DNA of 64,000 bases from contig OZ005693.1 of the NCBI GenBank assembly GCA_963930775.1, forward strand, positions 10,228,006-10,292,005. The letters run 5' to 3'. Made by a program: the position numbers and the translations under genes. The notes below the pieces were generated by a model. The model searched no databases. It was not told where the DNA came from and was given only the letters and a program-made list of their open reading frames with translations. This DNA comes from Cliona cf. orientalis (lineage: Eukaryota > Porifera > Demospongiae > Clionaida > Clionaidae). This document shows, one piece after another, positions 10,971 to 21,691 of this stretch (the stretch's first letter is position 1; every line of letters begins with the position of its first letter).

Positions 10971-11256
10971 ATGTATTATGATCATGGCAGGTCCAGCCTC
11001 TGTAGTCTTCTGGTAGCAAGCAGTACATGCAGCGCCGACCTGGTCAATCACTCGATAGTGTGTTAGTATCTGTTTTGTGCGTAACTAAACTAGCAGCATG
11101 CAGTTGTGCTTATTTGAGCACATGCGCTAATATCGAGTAACGAAACCAGGAAGGAAGTGTGCACACAGTGGCACTTGTAATAGAGGTGCATTTAACAACC
11201 CGAGACTATGATTGATGTTTGTCAATTAAACAATCACGGGCCATATATATATTATT

Positions 11257-14200
11257 ATGCTTCATGCAGGTGGAACGACCAGGTTATATTTATACCTGTT
11301 ATTGCAACCTGTGGATATTCTTGCAGCTTTTATTCTAATAGCCTTTGATCTTGAGGAGTATCAGAGAGCACTAGAACAGGGCGTGGTACTCAGTGCCTAT
11401 GCTCGTGTGATGTTTGTGGGTCCTGGAGGTGTTGGCAAAAGTAGCTTATTACATGGACTAATGAATAAACCTTTACCAAAAGCAAACAGTACACAGCTAG
11501 CTGAAACTGTAACAGTTAAGCCTGCTACAAAGAAATGGGCAAGTGCTGGTGAAGATTCACAGTCATTTTGGCGAGAAATAACAGACAATGATGAGATGAT
11601 GGAATTAGTAGGGCTAATACTTCTTGTAGCCAATGTAACTGCTGGTCACAGTAATTCCTCACGATTTGTGAGCCAAAAAGTCGCAGCTTTGAATGTTTTT
11701 TTATCTGCATTAGCTTCAGTAGAAATAGCAAATGGCCAGCAGAAAACATCAACAGGTGTTTTGAACATTCAACATGGGATTATTAAGAATATTCTCACTG
11801 AAGTTATTGAACTAGCAAAGAAATATCCAAGTGCTCAGGCACCAGAAAAAGAGGTATTAATACTTACATGGGACTGTGGTGGTCAGTCTGTCTTTCTAGA
11901 CATTCTTCCAGCATTTCTTACACCAAGAACGATGTTTTTTCTCTTCTATGATGCAAGGAGAATTGCTGATTCATGCATTATCCGTAGCTTTCACAATGGC
12001 AAACTGATTGACCTTCAAGAACAACAAACTACTACAGTAGAGATGCTGCTAGAATGGATGGCATCAATTCATGCTATGCTTGTTCCAATTTCACGGGAAG
12101 AATCAGTGCCAAAATTTCCTCGTATTATTCCTATAGGTACACATGGAGATGACCCAAATATAAATAAGGAAGAGATTATTCATCATTTGAATGTAGAATG
12201 TGAAGGAAAAGCATTTATTCCCATCCTGAAGAGAGGTGTAATTGTGGACAATACAACTGCTGGCCAGGGAGAAAATGAAGATCCTGCTTTTCGCTCAATA
12301 CGTAAAGCAGTATATGACTTTGCAAGTATAGATTTGATTGTAGAGACACCAGTTGCTTGGGTTCTGTTCCGCAGGGTCTTCCAAAAAGTAGCCAAAGACA
12401 TACGTTCTCCTATTATTCCATATCAGACTATAGAGGAGATTGCTACAGCTTGTAATATACCTTCAACTGCCATATCTACTATGGTGCAATTTTATCATGA
12501 CTTGGCTGTATTCTTTCGCTACAATGAAGTACCGAGCTTGAAAGGGTATGTAATAGCTGATCCTCAGTGGCTAATTCGTCAATTTGCAAAAATTATGGCA
12601 CCAAAAGGTTTTGCAAAGCTTTGGAAAGTACCCCAATTCCTTGATGATGAAGTTTGGAAGGGCCATGAATTATTGTGGGCACGGTTATGGGAGTCTGGAA
12701 TCTTGGTTCAGTCCCTCTATGAAGAAGTTTGGAAGGATTGTGAGGTTCCAGCTCAGTCTCTTGTAGATCTTCTGGTCCATTTTTTACTTGCTGCACCAAT
12801 ATGCAAAGCATCAAAAGTCACCAACTTTCATGGTAAGGAGTATTTCATTTCTTCAGTGCTTCCGACATTTAAACCGAAATCTAATAACCAAAGAGCTCAA
12901 TGTGTAGCAATAAAACAAACCTCTCCACTGCATTTAATATTCAATACTTTCTATGTTCCTCCTGGATTCTTTTGTCGTCTTGTAACGGCTCTTCTTAATA
13001 CCTCTCATTTTCAAGTTGCTTTCAATGAAGGTGTTTATCGAGACCGCATTGTGTTGCTTTATGGTGAATACAATCTTGAGATAGATGAAGTAGTCCTTGA
13101 AAAGTATAAGAACAGTATACAGGTGGAGATAATTCGTACACGAGACCGACGTCAAGGAGGAACACCCTTTTCAGTTGCATGTCATGAGGTCTTGAACATA
13201 ATTAATGAGTGTCACCCCGAAATTCTTCTTTGGCTGAAGGGGATTGAAATTAATTATGCCTTCATCTGTGAACATTGTCAAAAATATAAGCAGTCAAATG
13301 ACCAGCATTTTATGCGATTTTCTTTTGCTTCAATTAATGTATTTTGCAATGAGCTACGCTGTGACCTAAAGCAATTTGCAAGGTTAACAACATCTCATAA
13401 GTACTGGTTGCCAATTCATGAAGATAAACATATTATGGTATGTAGCTAAAATAACTTATAATACTATGCCAATGATGTATGAATATATCTGAATTTTTAA
13501 CATTACAGAGCACCCCAGATATGGAGCTAACTAGTTTTGAGCTTGGAAACGTTGGAGTAGCTATTAAAGAAAGGGGTAAACTCAATGAGCTTGTGAAAGC
13601 TCTGGAAATGAGCTATACACAGAGCACACTAACAAACAATCCCAGTTCAGCTTGCACAGTGCTGTTCAATTGGTCAAGAGAGATGACATTGAGAGAGTAT
13701 TCCAACACTAGACTTCATCTGGTGCATTATTTAACAACAATTGGAATGCATGATATTGCTTGCAGGTATGTGTAATTTCTTTTGTGTGTTACCTATGTAT
13801 ATGAAATTAATATCTTGAAACAGACTCCGAATGCCTGCTCAGCAAAGTGTTTCAGGTCAACTCCAAGTTACCACATCCAATTTAGATCAAATGCTTGATT
13901 CAATGAATAAGAATGTCCCGAAGCATGTGGGACTAATAGCTGACTTCATGAGTGAATGGGAAGGAAGAATTGCAGAAGCACTTGGGCTAACACCAGCAGA
14001 GGTTCAATACATTAAAGGAAAGCATATTAATGAGCCAAACCTTCAAAAGTAAAGTAGCCATGGAATAAATTTTACATTTGCCTAATAATTGTTTCAAATC
14101 TTTTAGGAGAGAAGCACTACATTTATGGAAACAAAAGCTTGGCAATGGGGCTACTTATAGGAATCTTATTACTGTATTTGAAGCAGCTGGCTACAAGGAT

Positions 14201-16101
14201 TATGCTGATTCGGTTTATCAAATTATTGGTAAGTTTTTGTTAGGAGGGTGGTGTAAAGCATTAAAGAAAAGGACGACTTCTTTGCATAATATTATTATTG
14301 TACAAGCATCCCATAATTATATTGATCATGTAAATTCTGCATCGACACAGATCCAGAGAAAGGTAGTCCCTTGGCAGCACAGCAGCAGGGTGGAGGCCGG
14401 CAGCCGTGGAGTGGATCTCAGTGGGGGACAGCTGTTAGTGGATCCCAGCAATCCCAAGTACCCCAACGCACTGGTGAATTTTCCAATAAGGCTATGTTTA
14501 CTTCATATATGGGGACCCAACCTCAGCAGCCACAGCAAAAGTCTGGACCAATAAAACAGCTGCAGCAGCAGTTTGGATCGATGAGTGTTTCTGGGGTCCA
14601 GTATTCACAAAAACTTCAATCATCACAACAGCAGCATACTGAAACACAATGGCCCCAACCATTTACTGGAGTGCAACAGCAGCAGCTTGAAACATTCACT
14701 GTAGCGAAACAGCACCAGCAGCAGCTTGAACAATTCACAAGTCAACATCAATCGTTCAGCATGCCGCAATATTCTCAACAGCAGCAACCTTTTGCTTGGG
14801 CACAACCGTCACAGCTGCAATTACAGCAACTACAGCAGCCACGGCAGATCACTGGAGCACAGCTGCCATTTGGTATTGAGACACAACATCATCTTCAGTC
14901 ATTTGCTACAGCACAGCTACCACAACAGCAACATTTTGCTCAGACTCCACGGCCACTGCAGCAATCATTTAGAACCACGCACTCTGAAGGGCAGTTTAAT
15001 GTGACACAACAGCCACAACAAGTGTTATTTGCTGGGAATCAGCAACAGTTTGAATCAGCTCAACAGCCCCAGCGGCAGTGGAGAACTTACACAGGTTCTC
15101 ATCATCAACAGCAGCCTATTCAGCAACCCCTACAACCTCACCAGCAGCACCCAGTTAGTATTAACCCATTTACTGTAAGTTAAATAATATGCAGTATGGT
15201 CATATGTAATTGTCCATATGTGTACAGGAGAAGAAAATTCAGGAACAGTGTACTCAAGAAGTTACTAATCCATTTGCTGTGAGACACTGACGTAATATTA
15301 ATATTATTTATCAGATTTTGTTTGCTTTTTTATAGTCTATTCCTAGGCTTAGTCAAGGAGATAGGACAGCTTGGATATCATTTCCAAATGAACAACCATA
15401 TGTGAAGGAGAGGGAGCTACATCCACCGCAAATGAACCCATTTGCTGTATGTCACACTACTAGTCAAGTCCTCTTATGATAGTGTTGTTTAACTATCTTC
15501 TGTAATACAGTCTAGCCAAGGAAGTCAAAGTCATGGCATTCAGGCTGGTTGGGAAGCATTTCAGGAAGAAAGCCAACCAGCTCAATGGCCACCTTTGGGG
15601 GCAGAACCTTTACAACAGCCACATGATTCTTCTTGGAACCCATTTGCTGTAAGTCAACGATCAATGTCTTTGTTTATAATAATCAACTGTTCATGCCCTG
15701 TCTCAGTGCACTGACCCAGTGAGTAGTAATGCATGCACACCATTTTGTGGGCCAGAACAACAGACATTTGCTGCCCTGGAGGTAGAAGTCCCACAAATTA
15801 ATGCGCCAAGCTTTCTCATCAAACCCATTTGAATACTTACACTTGATAATATGACTTGTGTTACAAGAATCACTTGTTTCTGTTTTAGTCTGGCTCCAGT
15901 GGCAATGTTGTAAGTGATAGCAATCAGACTGGTTGGGCAACATTTGAAGAGGAAGAACTAAAGGATGGAGAAATCCCAGGGAGAGCCTCACAGCAGTATC
16001 CATTCACTGTAAGTCAAAACGGCCAGACTTACTTAGCTGTTGATATAGTGCTGATATTTCCTCTTTTGTAGCCTGGATCAAGTACTAATCCTTTCTTATA
16101 G
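11257..16101 (+). CDS. ROCO (ROC-COR) GTPase with Death domains and NPF-repeat tail
   Basis: Ten exons fit in phase: 11257-13437, 13509-13765, 13824-14048, 14107-14228, 14351-15174, 15228-15278, 15336-15446, 15511-15648, 15889-16008 and 16072-16101, giving about 1352 aa. Exon 1 holds a ROC GTPase: P-loop GPGGVGKSS (residues ~52-60), WDCGGQ as G3 (~206) and IGTHGDD as G4 (~293). A COR region follows, including ADPQWLIRQFAK. Exons 2-4 encode two Death-fold segments; the second (GLIADFMSEWEGRIAEALGL) is clear, the first weaker. Exon 5 is Gln-rich. Exons 5-8 each end in NPFT or NPFA, exon 9 in YPFT, and the last exon ends NPFL-stop. NPF is the classical EH-domain ligand, so endocytic adaptor binding is plausible. 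The 5' end is unsettled: the ATG at 11257 precedes possible acceptors at ~11269 and ~11340, so an upstream exon is likely. ROCO-Death combinations are known from the DAPK group; the NPF tail is unusual. Confidence 0.8.
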
Positions 16102-16779
16102 TATCATGGAAAATATCTGGAAGAGGATGAATTAGCCCAACAGCTGTGAGATAAGTACTGCTGATTAAACTTAATATTCCATAACTGGAGTACTTATTAA
16201 TAATAATAATTATTATCTGACATTACTATGATGTCAGTGTTCTAATCTATGTAAGTGGAACATGCTGAGCATGTGGCCTCATTACTTGTGTGCTAATAAT
16301 ATATAATAGTAACTATTATTATACTCAACCAATTTATTCATCATGTCATGTTTATCAGCCTGTCATAGCTTCGACTATAAACAGTAGCTATGACTTTCAG
16401 TTATTGTGAATTGCCAGAAATTGGTGGCCACAAGAATATTTTGGAATGTTTAATAATAATTTGTACAGCATAATTTGTGCAATAGTGGAGAATGTAGCTA
16501 CAGGTATAGCTATCCATTGATTCAAATCATCCAGTGGTGGTCATGATAGTACCACCAGGAACTGATCTCGAAATAAGAATATGATGACAAACAGCAAGAT
16601 TGAAATCATTGTACGAACAAAGAAATACTAAGTCGCAATCACTTACAACAATCCTTGTGTATGATACATGTATATAAAGTCAGACATCACCTGGTCTCAG
16701 GACAGTCCCATGCAGGATCCTATGTACCCGTGCAGAGTCTAACATTGGAACCTATAGATAGACTCAAGAAAATAAGAAA
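16102..16779. other. 3' flank of the ROCO gene
   Basis: No gene is supported beyond an alternative terminal reading. A second acceptor (CTTTCTTATAG, ending at 16101) would open a 15-residue frame ending at 16149, YHGKYLEEDELAQQL. The rest is AT-rich sequence without recognised features. Confidence 0.4.
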
Positions 16780-17170
16780 GAGCCAAGAGAAGAGACAGTA
16801 ACATACGAAAGCTATAGCCAAAACAGAAGAAGAAACAGCATACTATTGAAATGGAGAGAATGAGAAACAAGGAGAAGAGACATTAAGGGTAAGAGAGCAC
16901 AAGACTTGAGCTGGAAAAAGGCAAGGAGAAGAAACAAAGAGACGATAATTTAATTTATGAAGCTATCGCCAAGACAGAGGAAGAGAGAGAAAGCATACAC
17001 TTTATTTTAATGGAGAGAATGAGAAACAAAGAGTAAAGACGTTGGAAGAGAGGGAGCATATTATAGACTTGAGATAGGGAGAATCAAGAAGATACTGTAA
17101 CAATGACGCTGTCGCCAAGATAGAGGACGAGAGAGAAATGGAGAGAATGAGAAGCAAAGGGAAGAGACAA
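16780..17170 (+). repeat. Diverged purine-rich tandem repeat
   Basis: About three imperfect units of roughly 150 bp. Each carries a block like AAGCTATCGCCAAGACAGAGG followed by ATGGAGAGAATGAGAAACAA and GAAGAGAC. The units are interrupted by stops and indels, so coding is not supported. Confidence 0.55.
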
Positions 17171-17280
17171 TGCATTGCCAAATTTACATGCAAACTGGTG
17201 CAATGCATGGCTGCCTTTAAGTTATTGCTGAGCATTGCCATAATCACCTCTATTGATCAGTAATTCTTTACTAGTAATAA

Positions 17281-18700
17281 AGAATACTTGACCCACTTGC
17301 TGTAAGTTAATATTCTTATTAAATTTTGTGCATTATTGTATGATACATGCTATCATTGCATTTTTTATCAATCCTGGTGGTATTCAGGAAGATCGGGGAA
17401 ATCAAGTTATCGGATCCACTCATCATAAGGTGAGACATTCACTTTTGGCCACTTGTAGTGACTAAATTTTTATTGTAAGTCATACTTCATGAGATATTGA
17501 CTTAGTATGCCTCTTTTATTTAGCTATATTATGTATACAAACCAAGCAAGTCAAAGGTATTCAGACTGCAGCTGTTTGAGAAGTATATTATGCAGTAAGA
17601 GTATCAATTTACTCAATAGTCAATGTATGTCCCCCTTTTGTTTAGTCAGCCTATAATATATCCACAGGAGAGAGTTATTACGCAGCTATATAGGAGTCAC
17701 TTGTATAAGCAAGAAGGAAACTTTCAACAAACAATCAAATTTGGAGGGATTGAGGTCTACATCCAACACACACCTTGCATGAGTTTCTACTGAGAAACTA
17801 TTTTGTTGTGTAGCTATTGATACGTTTTCTTTATGATTCAATTTCAACTGATGGTTATATTCATGCAGATTGTGATCAAGAAATAATTACCAGACATAGA
17901 GAGAGCTATATAGGCATTAGGTCACAACAACCGTGTTATACGCTTCTGGAAATCGATTTGCTGTAAGTTGAAGTTACATTACTGAATTTCACTCTTGAAT
18001 CTTCACTTCTTATAGTGGGCCATGGAAGCCAAGCTCGTCACAGTGGTTAGGGATAAGAGAATCAATGTATACTTGTCACAGGGATTATTTCAGTAAGTGA
18101 GTCAGTCTATACTTATCACAGTGGTCAGGGATTGATCGTTTCAGAGAGACTCAATCTATACTTGATGGTCATCCTTGAAGAGAATCACAACAACTGACAT
18201 GGTTCTTGTCGGAAACCATTTGCTGTGCGTCAACTATCAATGTCATGATGATGGTTACTGTTCACAATGTGCTTATCCATAATTATAGTGATGCATCATT
18301 TCAGGGACGGGAGCAACCAATTTCATGTACAGTCATTTCATTACTAGTGGCACAACCACCACAGTGCATCAAAGTTCTCATCAAACCCACTTACTGTAAG
18401 CCAATAACTTGTGCATGGCTGGCGATAGCTATAAAAATTTATAATCATGAATTCATTGTTTCTATTCTAGTCCGTCTCCAACACCAATTTTATACATGAT
18501 AGTAATCAGACAGCTAGGGCAACATTGGAGGATGAGGAAAAATTATAGAGGAATCCTAGGGAGTGCCTCACAGCAGAATCCATTCACCGTAAGTCAAAAC
18601 GGTCAGACTTAGCTATCGATGTGATGCTGATATTCCCTCCATTGTATAGCCTCGGCGAAGGGTTAATCCTTTCTTGTGATATCATGCATATGGAAAGGCT
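17281..18700 (+). pseudogene. Decayed duplicate of the ROCO gene's NPF exons
   Basis: Several segments match the 3' exons of the upstream gene but are broken. At 18470-18670 the segment follows 15889-16101 closely, including AGTAATCAGACAGCTAGGG and CCTCACAGCAGAATCCATTC, but has an in-frame TAG (GAAAAATTATAG). The segment near 17535-17590 resembles exon 8. Donor-proximal remnants of NPFA (for example AAACCATTTGCTGT near 18214, GATTTGCTGTAAGT near 17957) remain visible. The terminal NPFL-stop is retained with a TGA. This is a partial tandem duplication of the 3' end followed by decay. Confidence 0.7.
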
Positions 18701-19557
18701 ACAAAAATCAAACCATGTATGACAATGTAGCATGCCGATAATATTATGACATTACGTGAATTTTAAGAATTACATAGCTACACCATCGTAATTAATTTTA
18801 TAATATCAGGATATTGTGTTTTGGCCTGTGGTGATTCAGCTAATTATAGAATATCGTCTCATAATAGTCAAAATATTTTGTCACAAATCTTATACCCTTA
18901 TCGACTTTTCTTCCCCATCACCCAGGCCCAATTTGATCATATCACATTAGTATGGGAGTGAATTATAGTCATGTTTATTGTCATTGAGACGTACTATAGT
19001 ATTATATTCAATATTGTTTTGTAAAGCTACTGAACTCTTGTATGCAACTCAAATGTAGGTATCATGGAATGCTGTACAGTGGGAAATTGTCGTGGGGGAT
19101 TGTGGCACACCAATTAGCATGTGTTAGTACAATCATAGTAATATTGTGTATATACTATACTATGCACACACAACACCATGTATGGTAATGTCTGTTGCCT
19201 TCTGTGCATAGTGGGTAGCTATGTTTATAAACATGCATGACCACTATTTGTTGATAAATATCCCAACTGATCAGCTGATTGGGTACCTGTGAACCACAAT
19301 ATAGATAGAGCTACATGCACAGGTCAACATAGTGTAATCTATACATCACAATAGTCAGCCTAGCTATAGGCCTTAGCTAGGCTTCCGGGAGAGAGTTCAT
19401 TCGTGTCTGTTAATAGTAGCCAAACTTGACTAGACCACTGACTCTAGCTTCCATTCATACCTGTATTGACAGCGGCAAACTCTATACACTAGATTGTATA
19501 TACCATGTATTGTAGGAAGTAATAATGTATGATCTGATATAAAATTTCATGTTAATA
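18701..19557. other. Intergenic, nothing recognised
   Basis: AT-rich spacer between the decayed exon duplicate and the 3' end of the minus-strand fucosyltransferase-like gene. No exons or element termini seen. Confidence 0.45.
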
Positions 19558-21456
19558 CTACTTGCAATTTGGTTCATGGTATTGATTGTGCATGGAACAA
19601 AATTGTGCAGCCGTAGATGAGAATCCACTGATAGAGTGAACCATTGCACTTGCTCTGGCCAGGAGAAGAAACTCAATCCAAGTAGCCATGTACCCACTAA
19701 CACCACCAATGTCGAGAATAGGATTGGTAGTCACTGGTTTAGACTCTGATAGTGATGATTTACCGTTCTCTTCAACTTTTGATTTTTCCATATTTTCCTT
19801 CTTTTCTGTGAAAGCCACATGTTGTAAAGTGACATTAATCATTACAAATCTTTCCTTGTATTTCTCTATTGCCATCTCCTTTACTCTACTTGAGTCTGTC
19901 GCTAGGAAAAGAGGAGTCTCTGATCCAAAAAGCCTTACAGCCAGCTTCACAGAACAGGTCAGGCTCTTCTCCCAGTCTGAAGGATTGCGGTAGATCTTTT
20001 CGGAATTGAAATGTCCAACTTCCTCTTGTTTCATTCCGAGAAATCCAGTACGTATGTGTAGAGCAAGGTAGGGTTTATCCGCAATGCCTAGCTGTTGTTG
20101 AATCTGATCAACTTTATCCACTACACTGCCTCGAAAGTGGAATAGATATCGAAGTAGTTCACCGCTTAAAAAATTCATTGGTATTCCGTGCTTTTTGTCC
20201 ATTATCAAAGCAGCAAATCCAGTCTTCTTTATTGCTGCGGACATCCCAGTATTTGTTCTGATTGCTTTTAACATTCCCCTCAAAAAGGGCACTGGTAGTT
20301 CATGGTTGAGAGTCACATGTGTACGACTTTTGCTAGCTAGCAACTTGTGCAGTTCTTCAAATTCCTTTGCTGTATCCATCATCTTAACCTTACTAAGTTC
20401 ACTTTCATGATACTCATGCATGCCTTGACTTTTGTTAAAGTAAGCCCAGTCAATTTTGTTTGGTTGGAGATACTTAGTAGTCTCATAGCTGGATGGATTC
20501 CAATGAAGAGAGAGAACTCTATCAAAGGCAATTGCAAATACAAGTATTTGTTGAATTCTGTAGAATTGATCTCCAATCCCAGCACATTTGACAGGATCGT
20601 GACAAGACCAGGTTAGTGTTCTAACAGAGCTGTTGCCAGCCTTTAGCTTTTGAACTTGCTCACGGTGAAAAGTGGAGTAAGTTTCTAGAGTTTGTTTAAA
20701 ATTGAGCCAAATACTTTTGGATTCTTCTGACGGGAATTCCCCCACACCTGTACACCCTGGTTTCGCAAACAAATCTCCATCCATAATAGGCAAAAATTTA
20801 GTCTTGTTAGTATCTGATTCAACTGTCTCATTCCTTAATGCTTTCAGTAAAAGAGACCTAACTAAGAGATCAGTGTCACTTTTATTTCTTGATAACCCTT
20901 CATAAGTGTTTAGACTGTTATGTCTGGCCTCAGTAGTGCTAGTAGTGAAAGGCTCTCCAGTTTTGTGCCCTCTCAAGCTCACTGTTTCAGATATTTCAGC
21001 ATCAGTGATCTCGTGCGGCCTAACAGTGCTAACACTCTCAAATTGGGGCTTTTTATTCTCTTCAATAGCCACCATTGTCAACGGTGAAGGTGTAGTTACT
21101 GTTAATGCTCTGGTTTGATCATCAACACTTTTGGCCATCGACTGGTGGCTGTTAGAAAGAGAATCTGATAAAAACACTCTAGACTTGTTCATTGTGGCTC
21201 CACTTTTGTGAGGATAATTTTGTTTGATCAGGTCTTTCAGACGGTGTATTTTATTTAGATCTTCTTTGATACTGGAGCCAGTTTCCAGAAAAGTCAGAGT
21301 GCCAGTATGGACGTAGCTGTGAACAGTAGTAACAATAGACAGTCTTGAGAGTTGGGAGTTGCTATACAACACACAAATGACTAGTAAAGTGGAGAGAGAT
21401 GAGAGAGCAATAAAGAGTGTTCTTCTTACTGAAGGCATCCTTAACTTAATATGCAC
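19558..21456 (-). CDS. Fucosyltransferase-like type II membrane protein
   Basis: Intronless frame of 632 aa. Residues ~13-31 (RTLFIALSSLSTLLVICVLY) form a single N-terminal hydrophobic anchor, as in type II Golgi enzymes. A Ser/Thr-rich stem of roughly 200 residues follows, then a conserved globular part that matches the partial gene at 1-979. Landmarks are LTWSCHDPVKCAGIGDQ, DRVLSLHWNP, ALHIRTGF (~463-470) and a C-terminal HSISGFSSTAAQF block. The HxRxG-type motif and the late Ser-rich block are typical of GT-B fucosyltransferases (alpha-1,2/1,6 and protein O-fucosyltransferase groups). Assignment to one group is not possible by eye. The stem is much longer than in the paralogue. It is head-to-head with the L-domain receptor gene, with 235 bp between the ATGs. 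Confidence 0.78.
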   Translation of the reverse strand: MHIKLRMPSVRRTLFIALSSLSTLLVICVLYSNSQLSRLSIVTTVHSYVHTGTLTFLETGSSIKEDLNKIHRLKDLIKQNYPHKSGATMNKSRVFLSDSLSNSHQSMAKSVDDQTRALTVTTPSPLTMVAIEENKKPQFESVSTVRPHEITDAEISETVSLRGHKTGEPFTTSTTEARHNSLNTYEGLSRNKSDTDLLVRSLLLKALRNETVESDTNKTKFLPIMDGDLFAKPGCTGVGEFPSEESKSIWLNFKQTLETYSTFHREQVQKLKAGNSSVRTLTWSCHDPVKCAGIGDQFYRIQQILVFAIAFDRVLSLHWNPSSYETTKYLQPNKIDWAYFNKSQGMHEYHESELSKVKMMDTAKEFEELHKLLASKSRTHVTLNHELPVPFLRGMLKAIRTNTGMSAAIKKTGFAALIMDKKHGIPMNFLSGELLRYLFHFRGSVVDKVDQIQQQLGIADKPYLALHIRTGFLGMKQEEVGHFNSEKIYRNPSDWEKSLTCSVKLAVRLFGSETPLFLATDSSRVKEMAIEKYKERFVMINVTLQHVAFTEKKENMEKSKVEENGKSSLSESKPVTTNPILDIGGVSGYMATWIEFLLLARASAMVHSISGFSSTAAQFCSMHNQYHEPNCK

Positions 21457-21691
21457 CTTGATTTCTTTGATATGCAGGCTAGAAACGTTAATACATTCCT
21501 CTAAAGCTTGTTTCTTCTCATGGCAACCTAGTTATGCATGATGCCATATGCATTAGCATTGCGCATGCGCTGTACGCATTAGAACCACGTGACAAGAATG
21601 CCCCGCCCATTTCGTGTCGTGCAGATTGCGATGTTTATAAAGCTTCGAGAGATAGTGGTCCCGTTCATCTCACAACTCAGCTAGTATCAAA
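21457..21691. promoter_or_regulatory. Shared divergent promoter region
   Basis: 235 bp separate the start codons of two divergent genes. It contains a GCGCATGCGC palindrome (about 21560), a CACGTG E-box (about 21586) and a TATAAA-like TTTATAAAG (about 21633) upstream of the plus-strand gene. Promoter function is inferred from position. Confidence 0.45.

Noticed and set aside
14623..15004. Frames overlapping the Gln-rich exon
   Set aside because: Shadow frames of the CAG/CAA-rich coding sequence; the Gln frame keeps phase with both neighbouring exons.
15706..15832. Extra NPF exon of the ROCO gene
   Set aside because: It resembles the family but reads to a stop, its NPF codons are out of frame and no donor follows. 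Treated as a decayed exon.
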